Source: Pigoraptor vietnamica
Taxonomy: Eukaryota > Opisthokonta > Filasterea
Direction: 5' to 3'
Assembly (NCBI GenBank): GCA_943704525.1
Contig: CALSCQ010002838.1
Coordinates: 1 to 31,482, forward strand
DNA length: 31,482 nt
Shown here piece after piece: positions 31,474 through 31,482 of the stretch. The position numbers and the translations under genes are program-made. How positions within the stretch are numbered: the stretch's first letter is position 1; the number at the start of each line of letters is the position of its first letter. Under the pieces are notes generated by a model that worked only from the letters and a program-made list of their open reading frames with translations, was not told where the DNA came from and did no database searches.

Positions 31474-31482
31474 CCCCCCCCC
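31474..31482. repeat. Poly-C at window end
   Basis: Nine cytosines end the window, inside an intron. The run may continue beyond it. Confidence 0.8.

Overview
The window is nuclear DNA of a eukaryote with short introns (about 70-500 nt), GT-AG splicing, mostly GC-rich coding sequence and very many (CA/GT)n microsatellites. The gene set is a receptor tyrosine kinase with an LRR-EGF-FN3 ectodomain, STAM, SRA1, a TMCC-like ER protein, a NEPRO-like protein and an O-fucosyltransferase-like protein. This suggests a unicellular relative of animals (choanoflagellate, filasterean or similar holozoan). That placement is inference; no single marker fixes the species.

Layout from left to right: SRA1 homologue (+, 222-1852, 5' end missing); a 15-exon gene on the minus strand (2410-8995) encoding a RasGEF fused to a DAGK/sphingosine-kinase-type lipid kinase; a 1.1 kb divergent intergenic region with an AT-rich core; an LRR-EGF-FN3 receptor tyrosine kinase (+, 10108-15634); a NEPRO-like gene (+, 15885-18284); STAM (-, 18523-21588); a 0.7 kb divergent promoter region, again AT-rich; a TMCC-like coiled-coil membrane protein (+, 22295-26890); a single-exon type II membrane protein with an O-fucosyltransferase-like domain and a C-terminal SUEL-type lectin domain (+, 27505-29346); and the 5' part of a secreted or ectodomain protein of unknown type (+, 29790 to beyond the window).

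Exon models were built by hand from splice signals, reading phase and protein motifs. In the fusion gene, STAM, SRA1 and the 3' part of the TMCC-like gene every junction keeps phase, so those models are firm. Three junctions are ambiguous: one in the kinase domain of the receptor, one near the 5' end of the TMCC-like gene and one at the end of NEPRO-like exon 1.

The strongest novelty is the RasGEF-lipid kinase fusion. Its two halves sit about ten residues apart and are joined across a phase-0 intron that is itself open in the same frame. In animals RasGEFs of the RasGRP type are switched on by diacylglycerol, and DAG kinases attenuate them, so one polypeptide carrying both activities would be a built-in Ras/lipid circuit. 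The lipid-kinase half has Gly in place of Asp in its GGDGT motif, so its activity is uncertain. Several genes could act in one pathway (receptor tyrosine kinase, Ras activation, ESCRT-0 down-regulation, O-fucosylation of EGF repeats), but adjacency alone does not show this. No tRNA, rRNA, CRISPR array, or transposon or virus-like element was recognised.
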